From CAZUHB01 sp964620445 (lineage in GTDB: Bacteria; Planctomycetota; B15-G4; CAYZWU01): a stretch of 64,000 bases of DNA. The stretch covers positions 1-64,000 of the forward strand of contig CAZUHB010000034.1 of assembly GCA_964620445.1 (NCBI GenBank), written 5' to 3'. Of this stretch, positions 52,745 to 62,313 are shown piece after piece. A program made the position numbers and the translations under genes. A model generated the notes under the pieces. It had not been told where the DNA came from. It saw nothing but the letters and a program-made list of their open reading frames with translations, and searched no databases. How positions within the stretch are numbered: the first letter of the stretch is position 1; each line of letters starts with the position of its first letter.

Positions 52745-54241
52745 TCATCCTCCCCTCGTGTAGGTCAGGTCCTTCAGTTCCTCGGCAGGGCGCGCCGGTG
52801 TGAGAATGCTCACGGCGATGGTGGCCAGCATCGCCGCGGCGAACGACCACCAGGCGATGTAGAGAAAAGGATCGGAGGCCTGAAAGATCCCGCTCTTTAG
52901 CCAGAAGAGGGTGGAGCTCGTGGCCACGCCCACGATCAATCCGGCCATTGCGCCCGGCCCGTTGGCCTTCTTCCAGATCATACCGAGCAGCAGGATGGCG
53001 AAGGTCGGTCCCTGAAAGATGGAGAGCAGGGTCTGCATGGCGCTGAAGATGCCCTCGAACTCCCGGGTCAGCGGCGATAGAAGGATCGCCGCGACGATGA
53101 ACACGAGGGTGAGCGCCTTGCCCACGCGGAAGAGGTGTTCGGGCGAGGCGTCCTGTTTGACGTACCGCCTGTAGATGTCCATCGTCCAGAGCGTGGCGGC
53201 CGAGTTCAGGTATGAATCGACGCTCGACATGAGCGCCGCCAGAAAACCGGCGAACACGAGCCCGGCCAGCCCAGCCGGAAGAAGTTCATGGAGCAGGGTG
53301 GGAAAAACGTCGTCCCCCTTTTCGAGGTCCGGAAAGAGTCCGAAGCCGATGATCCCCGGAACCACTATCAGGAAAGGGATCGTCAGCTTGAGAAAGGCGC
53401 CGAAGAGGACCGACTTTTTCGCGTCCCGCTCGCTGGCCGTGCCCAGGTTGCGTTGAACGATCGCCTGATTGCCTATCCAGTAGGCGGGGGAGAGCACGAA
53501 GGCGAGCCCGAACAGTACGGCCGACCAGGAGAAGGGATGGGGCGTGTCGGCGGGCAGGATCAGGTTGAAGAAGCTCTCCCTGCTTTCTCCGCCCTTCTCG
53601 GCGACCGCGGCGACGAGCCCGTCGATTCCGCCCACTTTGCCGAAACCGAGGACCACGATGACCACGCTTCCCACGAGGAGGACGATGTACTGTATCGTGT
53701 CGGTAAACACGACCGCCCTGAGACCGCCCGCGAAAGTGTAGAATCCGATGACCGACGCGGTCACCACGATCGACACACCGGTGGGCCAGCCGAGCAGGAT
53801 CTTGAAGACCGTGGCCGCCGCCCAGAGAAAGATCCCCAGGTTGGCCACCATGAAGAGGCCCCAGAGCACGGCCACGATGGCGCGCACGGCATCGTTGTAG
53901 CGCCGGCCGAGGTATTCGGGGATGGTGAAGACGCCCGACCTCCAGTAGAAGGGGATGAACAGGAACGCGGCGAGCACCATGGCGGGGATGCACCCGATCC
54001 AGTCGAAGTTGGCCACCGACATACCCACCACATAGGCGCTGCCCGCCACGCCCACCAGTTCGAGAGCGCCGATGTCGGACACCACCATGGAGATGCCCAC
54101 CATCCACCACTTGAGCTTGCGGCCGCCGAGGAAATAGTCCTTGTCGGTGCGCTGCCTGCGGCCGAGCACGAACCCGAGGACGAGCATCCCGGCCAGGTAG
54201 GCGAGAACGATGGCGATGTCCACATTGGACAGGCGCTGCAT
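52745..54241 (-). CDS. sodium:solute symporter (SSS family)
   Basis: 498 aa, ATG after GAGGAA. About 13-14 membrane helices with SSS features: KDYFLGGRKLKWWMVGISM, the IPEYLGRRYN motif after helix 3, FTDTIQYIVLL, and AFLAALMSSVDSYLNSAATL, which holds the Ser/Asp residues of the sodium site region. It resembles SGLT-type sugar or inositol transporters more than proline or pantothenate carriers (inference). Its operon partner is the 85-aa membrane protein. Confidence 0.93.
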   Translation of the reverse strand: MQRLSNVDIAIVLAYLAGMLVLGFVLGRRQRTDKDYFLGGRKLKWWMVGISMVVSDIGALELVGVAGSAYVVGMSVANFDWIGCIPAMVLAAFLFIPFYWRSGVFTIPEYLGRRYNDAVRAIVAVLWGLFMVANLGIFLWAAATVFKILLGWPTGVSIVVTASVIGFYTFAGGLRAVVFTDTIQYIVLLVGSVVIVVLGFGKVGGIDGLVAAVAEKGGESRESFFNLILPADTPHPFSWSAVLFGLAFVLSPAYWIGNQAIVQRNLGTASERDAKKSVLFGAFLKLTIPFLIVVPGIIGFGLFPDLEKGDDVFPTLLHELLPAGLAGLVFAGFLAALMSSVDSYLNSAATLWTMDIYRRYVKQDASPEHLFRVGKALTLVFIVAAILLSPLTREFEGIFSAMQTLLSIFQGPTFAILLLGMIWKKANGPGAMAGLIVGVATSSTLFWLKSGIFQASDPFLYIAWWSFAAAMLATIAVSILTPARPAEELKDLTYTRGG

Positions 54242-54400
54242 GGATGAGAGTTCCTCTTCTCGATTTTGTGCCGGGTAGACGATCTGTGCCCGCTTGGGCG
54301 ATCATGCAAAGAATCGATCAATATTGCAACGCACATGTCGTGTGGTTACCCTCGGTTCTGTATGCCCCGTTCGCGCAATAGGATCAAGGAAAAGGTCGGG

Positions 54401-56959
54401 ATGAAAACAACCGCCGCCATTCTGTTTGTCTGCGCGTTCCTGTGCTGTCCGACCGCTGCCGGCGAGGACTGGCCGCAGTACAAGTTCGACGCCGGCCATT
54501 CGGGCAACGTTCCCGGCAGGCAGCTCGACACGCCGCTCGGACTGGTCGCGGCCGTTCCTCTCACCGACGCGATTCTCACCGCGCCCGTCGTGGCCGACGG
54601 CAGGGTTTACGTGGTGGATGCCGCGGGCGCGGCTTTCTGTTTCGACGCGGAGAGCCTCGAGCTGGTCTGGAAAGGCGCAACATGCCCGACCCGCGCGAGG
54701 TGCAACAACGTTTCTTCCCCGGCCCTGTGCGGCGACTATGTCCACTTCGGCACCATGGGCGGAACGTACTACGTCCTGAGGAAAAGCGACGGCTCGGTGA
54801 TGAGGGAGATCGACTGCGGGGAACCTGTCTTCAGCACGCCCGTCGTGGGCAATGGCCGCGTCTACTGCGCCACCCTCGGGTCGCGTGTCCTGGCGCTCGA
54901 GCCGGACGGCACCCCGTGCTGGGAGTGGGATTTCGTCACGGACCATCTCGGTTTCGACGGGGATCGGTGGAGCGGCGCGGCGTGGCTGGCGCACAAGGGC
55001 GGGCGTGTGACCTGGCGCGATCAATTCTGCTGCTCGAGAAACCTGGCGCTCCACGCGCGGACCCTCGTCGTGCCCGCCGGAGGATCGATCGTCTGGCTCG
55101 ACGACGCGGGCGACAGCGCGCGCCTCCGGCAGATCTACGCTCCCAAGGAAAGCCCCTCGACCCTCGGCCTGAGCGTGGACGGTTCGGGCCGCGTGTACAG
55201 GCAGTGGTACCGCCGGGACAACTGCGGCAGCGTCGAGTTGCTGACCCTGGACAACGGCGAGGTGCGCACCGCTCTCGTGAGCGGGACCGAGACGAGCTAC
55301 AAGGGACCGGAGAGCATGAGCTTCTCGTCGGTGAGCGTACGCGGCGACGCGGTTTTCCGCACCAGGCCCGAGGGGGGGGCGGGATTCTGCCGGCATACGG
55401 CGGGCGCACCCGCCGTGGTCCTGAGCGGCGCACTGAGCGTCACCGCGCCGATCCTTCTCGCCGACAAGGGGGTCATCGGCGGACTCGACGGCCGGCTCTA
55501 CGTCGTTTCCCTCTCCGGCGAGCACGAGGCGTGGTCCTTCGAGACCGCCTTCGGGAAAGCGATCTCGGCGCCCGCCGCCGTGTGCGACGGCCGTGTCTAC
55601 TTCGGCTGCGAGGACGGATACCTTTACGTTCTCGGGCCGGACGGTTCGGCACCGCTGCCGGAAAAAGATCTCGAGCTCTGGCGGATCCGCGGCCCGCTGA
55701 CCGGAACGCGCACCGCGTCCGACTTCGACTGGCATACCGCCTTCGGAGACATGGCCAACACCAACTCGAACAGGCAGGAACTCGCACCACCCTTCGCGAT
55801 CCGCTGGATCCGGCCGTTCAGCGGAACGGTGAAGCATTTCTCCGTTTGTGGCGGGGGGCGCTTGTACACCCACACGGCCGAGGGCCAGATCTTCGCCGTG
55901 GAGCAGGAGACGGGCCGGCTTCTCTGGCGGACCTCCTTTCCCGGGGTGCACGTCTCATACACGGCGCCCCTCTATCTCGGCGAGCGGCTCTACGTGCCCC
56001 AGGCGGGTCTGGACGGATCGTGCCTTCGCTGCCTCGACGCGTCCACGGGCCGCGTTCTGTGGGAGGCGCCATTCACGGGATCGCCGAGCTGGAACCGCCA
56101 GCAACCGCCGGTGGTGCACGACGGGCTCGTTTTCTACATGTTCGGAACGGGGAGGTACGATCCGAAAGGGTGGCTCTTCGAGCACCAGGGGACGTTCGGC
56201 TTTCCGGAGGATCACAAGCCGCTGCTCCGGGCGTGGGACGCCGACACGGGTCGTGAGAAATGGACCAGGGATTTCTCGGAGCACGGCGCGGGCGGAGACG
56301 ATGCCTCGATCTGTCTTCTCGACGGCACGCTCTTTTACTCGTGCTACTTCGGCAACAAGACACCGCCCGGAATCACGGCCGCCCTCGAACCGGCCACGGG
56401 ACGCACGCTGTGGCTGAACGACCGCCACGCGATCCACTCGGGCTGCGCGATCTCGGGCGCCAACGGCCGGCTCTACCTCGGGGGATACAATTCCGTGGGA
56501 AACGACCGGAATCGTATCTGGTGTCTCGACGGATCGGACGGCTCCCTTCTCTGGCAGTCCGATCCGGTGGAGCGAGCGATCCACGTGGTCACGATCCGGG
56601 ACGAGACACTCTTCGCCCACGCCCAGTACAGGAAGAGCTACCTCCTCTCGCGCGATGCGGGCAAGATCATCGCCACCATGGAGAAGGGGTACCGCTGCAC
56701 GCGCTTCACCGTGTCGGAGCCCTATCTCCTCGGCGCGAATCTCGATCTGTACGAGCTCTCGAAGGGATTCTCCCTTGCGTCGACCGGCCCGGCCGTGGAC
56801 GTGCTCCTCTGCGTGGGCGGCATCGTGTCGAACGGCCGGATCTTCTTCACTGCCAACGGCGGGGGATTGCAGGTGTCTCTCTGCTACGGGGAGGAGGCTG
56901 CCGCCTTCGACCCGCCATGGGCGGGCGCGTGCTCCGGGAGCGGGCCGAGGGACGGGTGA
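54401..56959 (+). CDS. exported PQQ-like beta-propeller protein
   Basis: 852 aa, ATG after AAGGA, signal peptide (MKTTAAILFVCAFLCCPTAA). Two propeller-like halves with the PQQ-repeat pattern APVVADGRVYVVDAAGAAFCFD, TPVVGNGRVYCATLGSRVLALE, AVCDGRVYFGCEDGYLYVLG and QEAGRLLW-type turns (VEQETGRLLWRTSFP, DADTGREKWTRDF). PQQ-type propellers in planctomycetes are usually non-enzymatic binding proteins; calcium/PQQ ligands were not identified. Convergent with the multihaem cytochrome gene, with which it shares only a 7-bp gap. Confidence 0.88.
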   Translation: MKTTAAILFVCAFLCCPTAAGEDWPQYKFDAGHSGNVPGRQLDTPLGLVAAVPLTDAILTAPVVADGRVYVVDAAGAAFCFDAESLELVWKGATCPTRARCNNVSSPALCGDYVHFGTMGGTYYVLRKSDGSVMREIDCGEPVFSTPVVGNGRVYCATLGSRVLALEPDGTPCWEWDFVTDHLGFDGDRWSGAAWLAHKGGRVTWRDQFCCSRNLALHARTLVVPAGGSIVWLDDAGDSARLRQIYAPKESPSTLGLSVDGSGRVYRQWYRRDNCGSVELLTLDNGEVRTALVSGTETSYKGPESMSFSSVSVRGDAVFRTRPEGGAGFCRHTAGAPAVVLSGALSVTAPILLADKGVIGGLDGRLYVVSLSGEHEAWSFETAFGKAISAPAAVCDGRVYFGCEDGYLYVLGPDGSAPLPEKDLELWRIRGPLTGTRTASDFDWHTAFGDMANTNSNRQELAPPFAIRWIRPFSGTVKHFSVCGGGRLYTHTAEGQIFAVEQETGRLLWRTSFPGVHVSYTAPLYLGERLYVPQAGLDGSCLRCLDASTGRVLWEAPFTGSPSWNRQQPPVVHDGLVFYMFGTGRYDPKGWLFEHQGTFGFPEDHKPLLRAWDADTGREKWTRDFSEHGAGGDDASICLLDGTLFYSCYFGNKTPPGITAALEPATGRTLWLNDRHAIHSGCAISGANGRLYLGGYNSVGNDRNRIWCLDGSDGSLLWQSDPVERAIHVVTIRDETLFAHAQYRKSYLLSRDAGKIIATMEKGYRCTRFTVSEPYLLGANLDLYELSKGFSLASTGPAVDVLLCVGGIVSNGRIFFTANGGGLQVSLCYGEEAAAFDPPWAGACSGSGPRDG

Positions 56960-56966
56960 CGATCGT

Positions 56967-58115
56967 TCAATGGCACGCCGTGCAGGCCATTCCATTGTCA
57001 GCGTGGGGCACCGGCGCGTGGCACACGCGGCACGAGTTCGGTGTGGCGCCCAGGTGGGTGGCGTCGACCGGCTTGGGAAGGGTCATGTGCCCTCCCGTGC
57101 CGATCCGGTGGCAGGCCGCGCAGCGGTTCGCCGAGCGCGGTACGTGGCAGTTGAAGCAGTGGTTCTGCTGTCCGTGATCGAACTGACCCCTGTGCGAGGG
57201 CGGCTTCACACTGGTGTGACAGTGGATGCAAAAGGACTGCTGGTGGCAGGTCTTGCACGACTCCCTGCCGAGGCGCGCCTCCAGGCCGTGGGTGCGGTTC
57301 TTGAATGACACCGTGTGCGACCGGGGTTCGCGCTGCTTGTGGCACGCGTCGCAGCCCGCGGCTTCGTGGCACACCGAGCAGTTCGCCTCGGCCAGCGATT
57401 TATGATCGAGACGGATCAGGTCGCCGTGGTGCTCCTCGAAGTGAGGACTCGCGTGGCCGGCCGGGGGATTTTCACGGTGGCACCTTTCGCAGGCCGAGAC
57501 CTCGTGACAGAAGAAGCACTTGTCCTCGGGGAGCTGGCGGAAGTAGGGTTTCACCATGCCTCGATGCGCCTGGCCGAATCCGGGAGCATCGTGGCTGGCG
57601 GGCCTGGAATCCTGCGTGTACGTGTCGTGGCATGCGGCGCACCCGGCGGGCGCCTCCATCAGGTCGTGGCAGTCGAGACAGGTGTGCTTGAAATCCGGAT
57701 CGCCCGCCCTGATCACCTCGCCGGTGATCACGTCGCCGTGGCAGTCCTCGCACGCCGCGCCCCGGGCCATGTGCGCCGTGTGGGAAAACTTGAGATCGTC
57801 GAATACGAGGGAGCTGAAAAAACGCAGCTTCCCCTCGCCCGCGGCGCGCGACTCGAAGAAGGCCTTCTCCGCATCGGAGAAGATCTCCGGATCGTCGTGG
57901 CAGTCGAAGCAGGTCTCCGCGGTGGGCATGGCTGCCCGGTCCTCGTCGCGCGCCCCCTCGTGGCAGTCGATGCAGGCGAGCTCGTTCTCCATGTGAACGG
58001 CATGGGAAAAGGGTATGGGAGCGTCCCCGGGTGCGGGGAATTCGCCTGTCCAGGCGAAGAGCGTTCCCGATGCCACGGCGAGCAGAACGAGCAGGATAAG
58101 ATCGCGATATCTCAT
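56967..58115 (-). CDS. 15-haem c-type cytochrome
   Basis: About 382 aa from ATG 58115 (AGGA nearby); upstream in-frame ATG at 58190 is not supported. An N-terminal signal/anchor (RYRDLILLVLLAVASGTLFAW) is followed by 15 CxxCH haem-binding motifs (from CIDCH and CFDCH to CRVCH and the last two residues of CTACH, after which the protein ends). Many extra His residues could be distal ligands. It should transfer electrons in the periplasm or at the outer membrane. The porin gene starts just upstream on the same strand (22-bp gap) and a tetrahaem cytochrome precedes that. Confidence 0.92.
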   Translation of the reverse strand: MRYRDLILLVLLAVASGTLFAWTGEFPAPGDAPIPFSHAVHMENELACIDCHEGARDEDRAAMPTAETCFDCHDDPEIFSDAEKAFFESRAAGEGKLRFFSSLVFDDLKFSHTAHMARGAACEDCHGDVITGEVIRAGDPDFKHTCLDCHDLMEAPAGCAACHDTYTQDSRPASHDAPGFGQAHRGMVKPYFRQLPEDKCFFCHEVSACERCHRENPPAGHASPHFEEHHGDLIRLDHKSLAEANCSVCHEAAGCDACHKQREPRSHTVSFKNRTHGLEARLGRESCKTCHQQSFCIHCHTSVKPPSHRGQFDHGQQNHCFNCHVPRSANRCAACHRIGTGGHMTLPKPVDATHLGATPNSCRVCHAPVPHADNGMACTACH

Positions 58116-58137
58116 TTGTCCTGATCCTTTCGTGCGA

Positions 58138-59613
58138 TCAGAAGTGAAAGGTGAGGCCGGCGGACAGCGAGGTATAAGTGTCCTCGTCATCGGCGTCCTC
58201 GAGTTCGGCCTTCATGAGAAAGCCCAGGTCGTGGGAGATGGTCCAGCGCCACCTGACGAAGTAGGTCTGAACGTTCAGCGTTTCGAGATAGGAGATTTCC
58301 CGGTACTTGAGTTTCGAGTAATAGGTGCCCGCCTCGAGGATGTGGTTCCTGTCGAGACGCTGGCGCAGGTCGCCGCCGAGCGAGTACTCCGAGTCGTCCG
58401 TCGAGTCCCAGTAGTCGAGGTGCACGCTCGCTCTCAGGTCCTCGATGAGGAGGTCGAAGGTCGACAGCGACGCCTGCGTGCGCACCCACTCCTTGCCGAA
58501 GATCGTCTCGTCCGACCTGTCGAGGAGTTCGTGGGACGTGAGCTCCGCGCCCACCTCGATTTTTTCGCCGAGCCCCTTCGACGCGAGAAGGCGGAACGTC
58601 TGATACGGTTCGAGACGCCCCAGGATGTCTGTGTAGGGGGTGTACCCGTCGGACAGGTCGTCGATCCTCTCCGGCATCCAGGCGTAGTCGAAGGTCAGGT
58701 TCAGGTCGTGTTCCACGTTCCAGTAGACGAGGTTGCCGTTCAGGTTGCGCTGCTGGCCGTTGACCACGCTTTCCACCAGGGAGCCGTGCATGGTCTCGAG
58801 AATGTCGTACCGCACACCGAGAACAGCGTTGTAATCCCGGTGCGTGCCGTAGAACACGGTCCTGTCGCGCATACCCTGAAGATCGAGGGTGACCGTGAGC
58901 GGTTTGAGGAGCCGGCTCGTGATCGATCCGCCATAGATACGGTCGCTCGACCACTCCGAATCACCGCTGAACTTGTAGTAGTTGACCGGCACGCCGCCGT
59001 AGAGGTTGACCGACGTTTCATCCCCGGGCCGGAGAAAGACCTGACCGCCGTCGAAATGGCCGCCCGTGTAGCCGTCGTGGAACTGGCGGCCGATTCTCAG
59101 CTTGTTCACGAACCCGAGACGGTTGAAATCGACGTAGCCCGAGTAGATCTGCTCGGCCAGCCGGTCCGATTCGAGATCGTTGTAGTCCACGAAGGCCGCG
59201 TCGTCGGGAACAACGAGATTGTTGCCGCGATCGGCCAGGCCGTTCATGTCCCACCGCACACGGCCCGAGAAGGCACCGGTCACGGAATCGACACTGTCGT
59301 TGCCCATCTCCACACCGAACCAGAGCGTGGTGTCCAGATCGCGGTCGTGGCGGCCGAATCTGTAGTCGGTCTCCACCGTGACGAAGCCGGTCACGCCCTG
59401 CGATACGGAACCTGTCGAGGATCGGAGGTCGGCGCGCTTCTGTTCCCTCTCGGTCCGAAGACGGAGAAGTTCGGAGCGGACCTCGTCCATTCCGGGACGT
59501 TCGACCGGATCAGGACCGGCGGCGGCGGGTAGAGGCCCCGCCAGAGTCGAGGCGATCGACAAGACCGCGACGATCAGCAAGGTCCGCAGTCCGAATTTTT
59601 CCATCAAAGGCAT
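58138..59613 (-). CDS. outer-membrane beta-barrel (porin of a porin-cytochrome unit)
   Basis: 491 aa, ATG 7 nt after AGGAGG, signal peptide (RTLLIVAVLSIASTLAGPLPAAA). A short coiled segment (about 40-65) precedes roughly 20 beta strands of alternating aromatic and polar residues (FVTVETDYRF, YSGYVDFNRLGFVNKLRIGR, YTSLSAGLTFHF), ending in Phe, the outer-membrane insertion signal. Size and setting between two multihaem cytochrome genes resemble MtrB/OmbB-type barrels that let cytochromes pass electrons through the outer membrane. That role is inference; no sequence match to those families is claimed. Confidence 0.8.
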   Translation of the reverse strand: MPLMEKFGLRTLLIVAVLSIASTLAGPLPAAAGPDPVERPGMDEVRSELLRLRTEREQKRADLRSSTGSVSQGVTGFVTVETDYRFGRHDRDLDTTLWFGVEMGNDSVDSVTGAFSGRVRWDMNGLADRGNNLVVPDDAAFVDYNDLESDRLAEQIYSGYVDFNRLGFVNKLRIGRQFHDGYTGGHFDGGQVFLRPGDETSVNLYGGVPVNYYKFSGDSEWSSDRIYGGSITSRLLKPLTVTLDLQGMRDRTVFYGTHRDYNAVLGVRYDILETMHGSLVESVVNGQQRNLNGNLVYWNVEHDLNLTFDYAWMPERIDDLSDGYTPYTDILGRLEPYQTFRLLASKGLGEKIEVGAELTSHELLDRSDETIFGKEWVRTQASLSTFDLLIEDLRASVHLDYWDSTDDSEYSLGGDLRQRLDRNHILEAGTYYSKLKYREISYLETLNVQTYFVRWRWTISHDLGFLMKAELEDADDEDTYTSLSAGLTFHF

Positions 59614-59680
59614 GGATCCGCCTCCTGTTCAGCCACGGCCGATTCCGGTAAGAACTCCCGGAAGCGATCGCGGCACAGTC

Positions 59681-60157
59681 TTACTTCTTTTCCACCGGGG
59701 CGTGCTTGATGTGCGGGTTGTGGCACTTCGTGCAGCCCGTGGGTATCCGGTTGATCTGCTTTTCCTTGGGGTACTTGTCCTTTTCCACTTTCTCTTTCTT
59801 GAGCTTGCTCATCAGCTCGGTGTGGATGCTGCCCGGTCCGTGGCATTGCTCGCACTGGACGTTGAGGAGGTGGCCGCTCTCTTCGACGGAAGCGAAGCCG
59901 CCCATGTCGTAGCCGGTGGTGTGGCACTTGACGCACTTCGGATCGTTCTGATCCTCGCCTTCAAGACAATCGAAAGCCGTGGCGTGTCCCGTGTCGCGCC
60001 AGGTCTTGTGCTGCTTGATATGGCACTTCTTGCACTTTTTCTCACCCACGAACGTTGCCTCGATCGAGGATTCGTCGTGGGACGCAAAAACGCCGAGTGC
60101 CGCGGTCGCGGCGCAGACGATCACGAGGATCGGCATGAATTGGACAGTCCTGTGCAT
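59681..60157 (-). CDS. tetrahaem cytochrome, c554-like
   Basis: About 158 aa from ATG 60157 (AAGGA 9 nt upstream); the frame is open to 60232. Signal peptide (RTVQFMPILVIVCAATAALG), then FVGEKKCKKCHIKQHKTWRDTGHA, a cytochrome c554-like start, with CxxCH motifs KCKKCH, KCVKCH, QCEQCH and GCTKCH. It probably carries electrons in the periplasm between the membrane cytochrome at 60321 and the 15-haem protein. The gene leads the minus-strand operon with the porin and the 15-haem cytochrome. Confidence 0.9.
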   Translation of the reverse strand: MHRTVQFMPILVIVCAATAALGVFASHDESSIEATFVGEKKCKKCHIKQHKTWRDTGHATAFDCLEGEDQNDPKCVKCHTTGYDMGGFASVEESGHLLNVQCEQCHGPGSIHTELMSKLKKEKVEKDKYPKEKQINRIPTGCTKCHNPHIKHAPVEKK

Positions 60158-60320
60158 GGTGGTCGTTCCTTTTCGCGAAGAGGCAGTTCGATCGACTCTT
60201 AGGCCAATAGCCGTCTCGGAGGATGTCATCAAGGAGAATCCCGAGGTTGTGCTTTTGTAGAAAAATAGTACGTATTCGATACCTTATCAATTACAAAAGG
60301 AACCATAGAGGAAGGAATTC

Positions 60321-62234
60321 ATGGTGAGGATTTTGCTTATACTCTTGCTCGTCGCTCTCGGCGCGGGGAGTCTCTCGGCGCAGCAGACCGATGACTGCCT
60401 CGAGTGCCACGGCGTCGAGGGTTTTATCCAGGCTGACGACGACGAGGTTACGCCCCCCGCTTTTGTCGATCCGGTGCGTTTCGGGGATTCGGTTCACGGG
60501 GACCTCGACTGCGTCGACTGCCACGGGGGGATCGAAGTGCTTCCTCATGTCGTCGATCTCCCGCGAGTCGAGTGTGCCGAGTGCCACGAAGAGGCGCAGG
60601 AAGCCTATGCCGAAAGCGTTCACGCAAGCGCCCCGGCCGCCGACCGGCCCGCGCCCGCGGGGTGCACCGACTGCCACGGTACGCACTACACTCTCTATTG
60701 CGACGATCCGGAGTCAATCGTCCGGCCGGTCAACATCGAGAACGTCTGCGGCGGCTGCCATGCCCGCCCCGAGGTGATGGGCCTCTTCGGTCGCAGCGAT
60801 CGGAATCCCCTGCTTCAATATACAAATAGTGTTCACGGTCGCAGCTTGCGCGCCGACCCCGATATGGGCTCCGCGACCTGTACGAACTGCCACGGGTACC
60901 ACGGTATCCATCGAAAAATCGATCTCCGTTCCAAGATCTGCGATTCGAATATCCCCGACACCTGCGGCGCGTGCCACGAACAGCAGAACGTCGATTACCG
61001 GGAGAGCACCCACTGGCGTGCCGTGGAGAGGGGCCACCACGAGTCGCCCGTGTGCAATGATTGTCACGGGGGGCATGCGGTCGCATCGATCGCCGAGCTC
61101 GATAACCAGTCCGATGGCCGGAACCAGCGCGCCGAACTCTGCCGAGGGTGCCATTCGTCGGAGATCCTGATGGAGCGTTTCGGACTCGATGCGGAACGTT
61201 TCGAATCGTACATGAAAACCTACCACGCCCTTGCGGCGCGCCACGGTTCGAGCGAGGCGGCCGTGTGCACCAGTTGCCACGAGACGCACGCAATTCGCTC
61301 GCAGGCCGATCCCGAGAGCAGCATCCATCCCGCTCGTCTGAAGGAGACCTGTCGCCAGTGCCACGAGGGCGCCACCGAGAGGTTCGCCCGGATTCCGATC
61401 CATCCTGTCGATCAGAAGGAACGCAATCCGATCGCTTTCTGGATCAACAGGATCTATATTCTGGTAATCCTCGTCGTGGTCGGCGCCATGCTGGTGCACA
61501 ACGGCGTGATCCTTTTCTACTACATCAGGCTCAAACACGCACGAGAGCGCAAAGCGCCCGCGATCCAACGATTTCGGCGATTCGAGGTCGTTCAGCACGG
61601 ACTGCTGATCGTCAGCTTTCTGTTGCTCGCCGTGACCGGATTCGCCCTCAAGTTCCCCGATGCCTTCTGGGTGGAGTGGATCGCCGCCACCGGATTGACC
61701 GAGGCAGTGCGCTCGTCGGTTCACAGGATCGCCGCAGTGGTAATGATCGCCTGCGCGACACTTCAGACGGCCTACCTCGTTGGATCCCGCCGGGGGAGGG
61801 ACGAGCTGAGCGCGCTACGCCCCACACTGGCCGATGTGCGCCATCTCTTCCAGAACATGAGATACCACCTGGCATTGGGCGGGGAAAAACCGGCATCTAG
61901 CCGCTTCGACTACGCCGAGAAGATCGAGTACATCGCCCTTGCGTGGGGTGTGGTCGTGATGACCGGGACAGGATCCATTCTCTGGTTTCCCGAGTTTTTT
62001 GCCGGCTTTCTGCCCTGGTGGGCGTTCGAAGCGGTAGAGATCATCCATCTCCTCGAAGCGATCCTTGCGGTCCTCGCCGTCGTCTTCTGGCACCTGTTCT
62101 TCGTGATCTTTCACCCGGAGTACTACCCCATGAAACTGACCTGGCTTCATGGAAAGATCAGCGAAGCCGATCTCGAAAGCCACCACCCCGCCGATCGATC
62201 CAGGATCGAGAGGAGGGAGGGAAGAGAAAAATGA
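60321..62234 (+). CDS. 11-haem cytochrome fused to b-type membrane domain (quinol dehydrogenase-like)
   Basis: 637 aa, ATG after GAAGGAATTC. Signal peptide (MVRILLILLLVALGAGSLSA), then 11 CxxCH motifs (CLECH to CRQCH, about residues 26-350). The C-terminal 270 residues have five membrane helices with paired histidines (MLVHNGVIL, VVQHGLLI, SSVHRIAAV, EIIHLLEA, VFWHLFFVIFHPE) as in cytochrome b561 or FdnI-type dihaem domains. This fusion resembles CbcL-type inner-membrane quinol oxidoreductases that feed extracellular electron transfer in Geobacter. Divergent from the tetrahaem/porin/15-haem operon, so the four genes probably serve one pathway. Confidence 0.9.
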   Translation: MVRILLILLLVALGAGSLSAQQTDDCLECHGVEGFIQADDDEVTPPAFVDPVRFGDSVHGDLDCVDCHGGIEVLPHVVDLPRVECAECHEEAQEAYAESVHASAPAADRPAPAGCTDCHGTHYTLYCDDPESIVRPVNIENVCGGCHARPEVMGLFGRSDRNPLLQYTNSVHGRSLRADPDMGSATCTNCHGYHGIHRKIDLRSKICDSNIPDTCGACHEQQNVDYRESTHWRAVERGHHESPVCNDCHGGHAVASIAELDNQSDGRNQRAELCRGCHSSEILMERFGLDAERFESYMKTYHALAARHGSSEAAVCTSCHETHAIRSQADPESSIHPARLKETCRQCHEGATERFARIPIHPVDQKERNPIAFWINRIYILVILVVVGAMLVHNGVILFYYIRLKHARERKAPAIQRFRRFEVVQHGLLIVSFLLLAVTGFALKFPDAFWVEWIAATGLTEAVRSSVHRIAAVVMIACATLQTAYLVGSRRGRDELSALRPTLADVRHLFQNMRYHLALGGEKPASSRFDYAEKIEYIALAWGVVVMTGTGSILWFPEFFAGFLPWWAFEAVEIIHLLEAILAVLAVVFWHLFFVIFHPEYYPMKLTWLHGKISEADLESHHPADRSRIERREGREK

Positions 62235-62313
62235 CAGCCCGTCGACAGAGCGTTTCGAGACGCTCCGTCAACGGACTTCCTTCCCGCGACCAAGGTGCGG
62301 TCGATCGGGGATC

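Noticed and set aside
29538..60281. Shared TACGTATTCG sequence near 29540 and 60270, upstream of two operons
   Set aside because: A match of this length is expected by chance in 64 kb; distances to the starts differ and no further copies were found.
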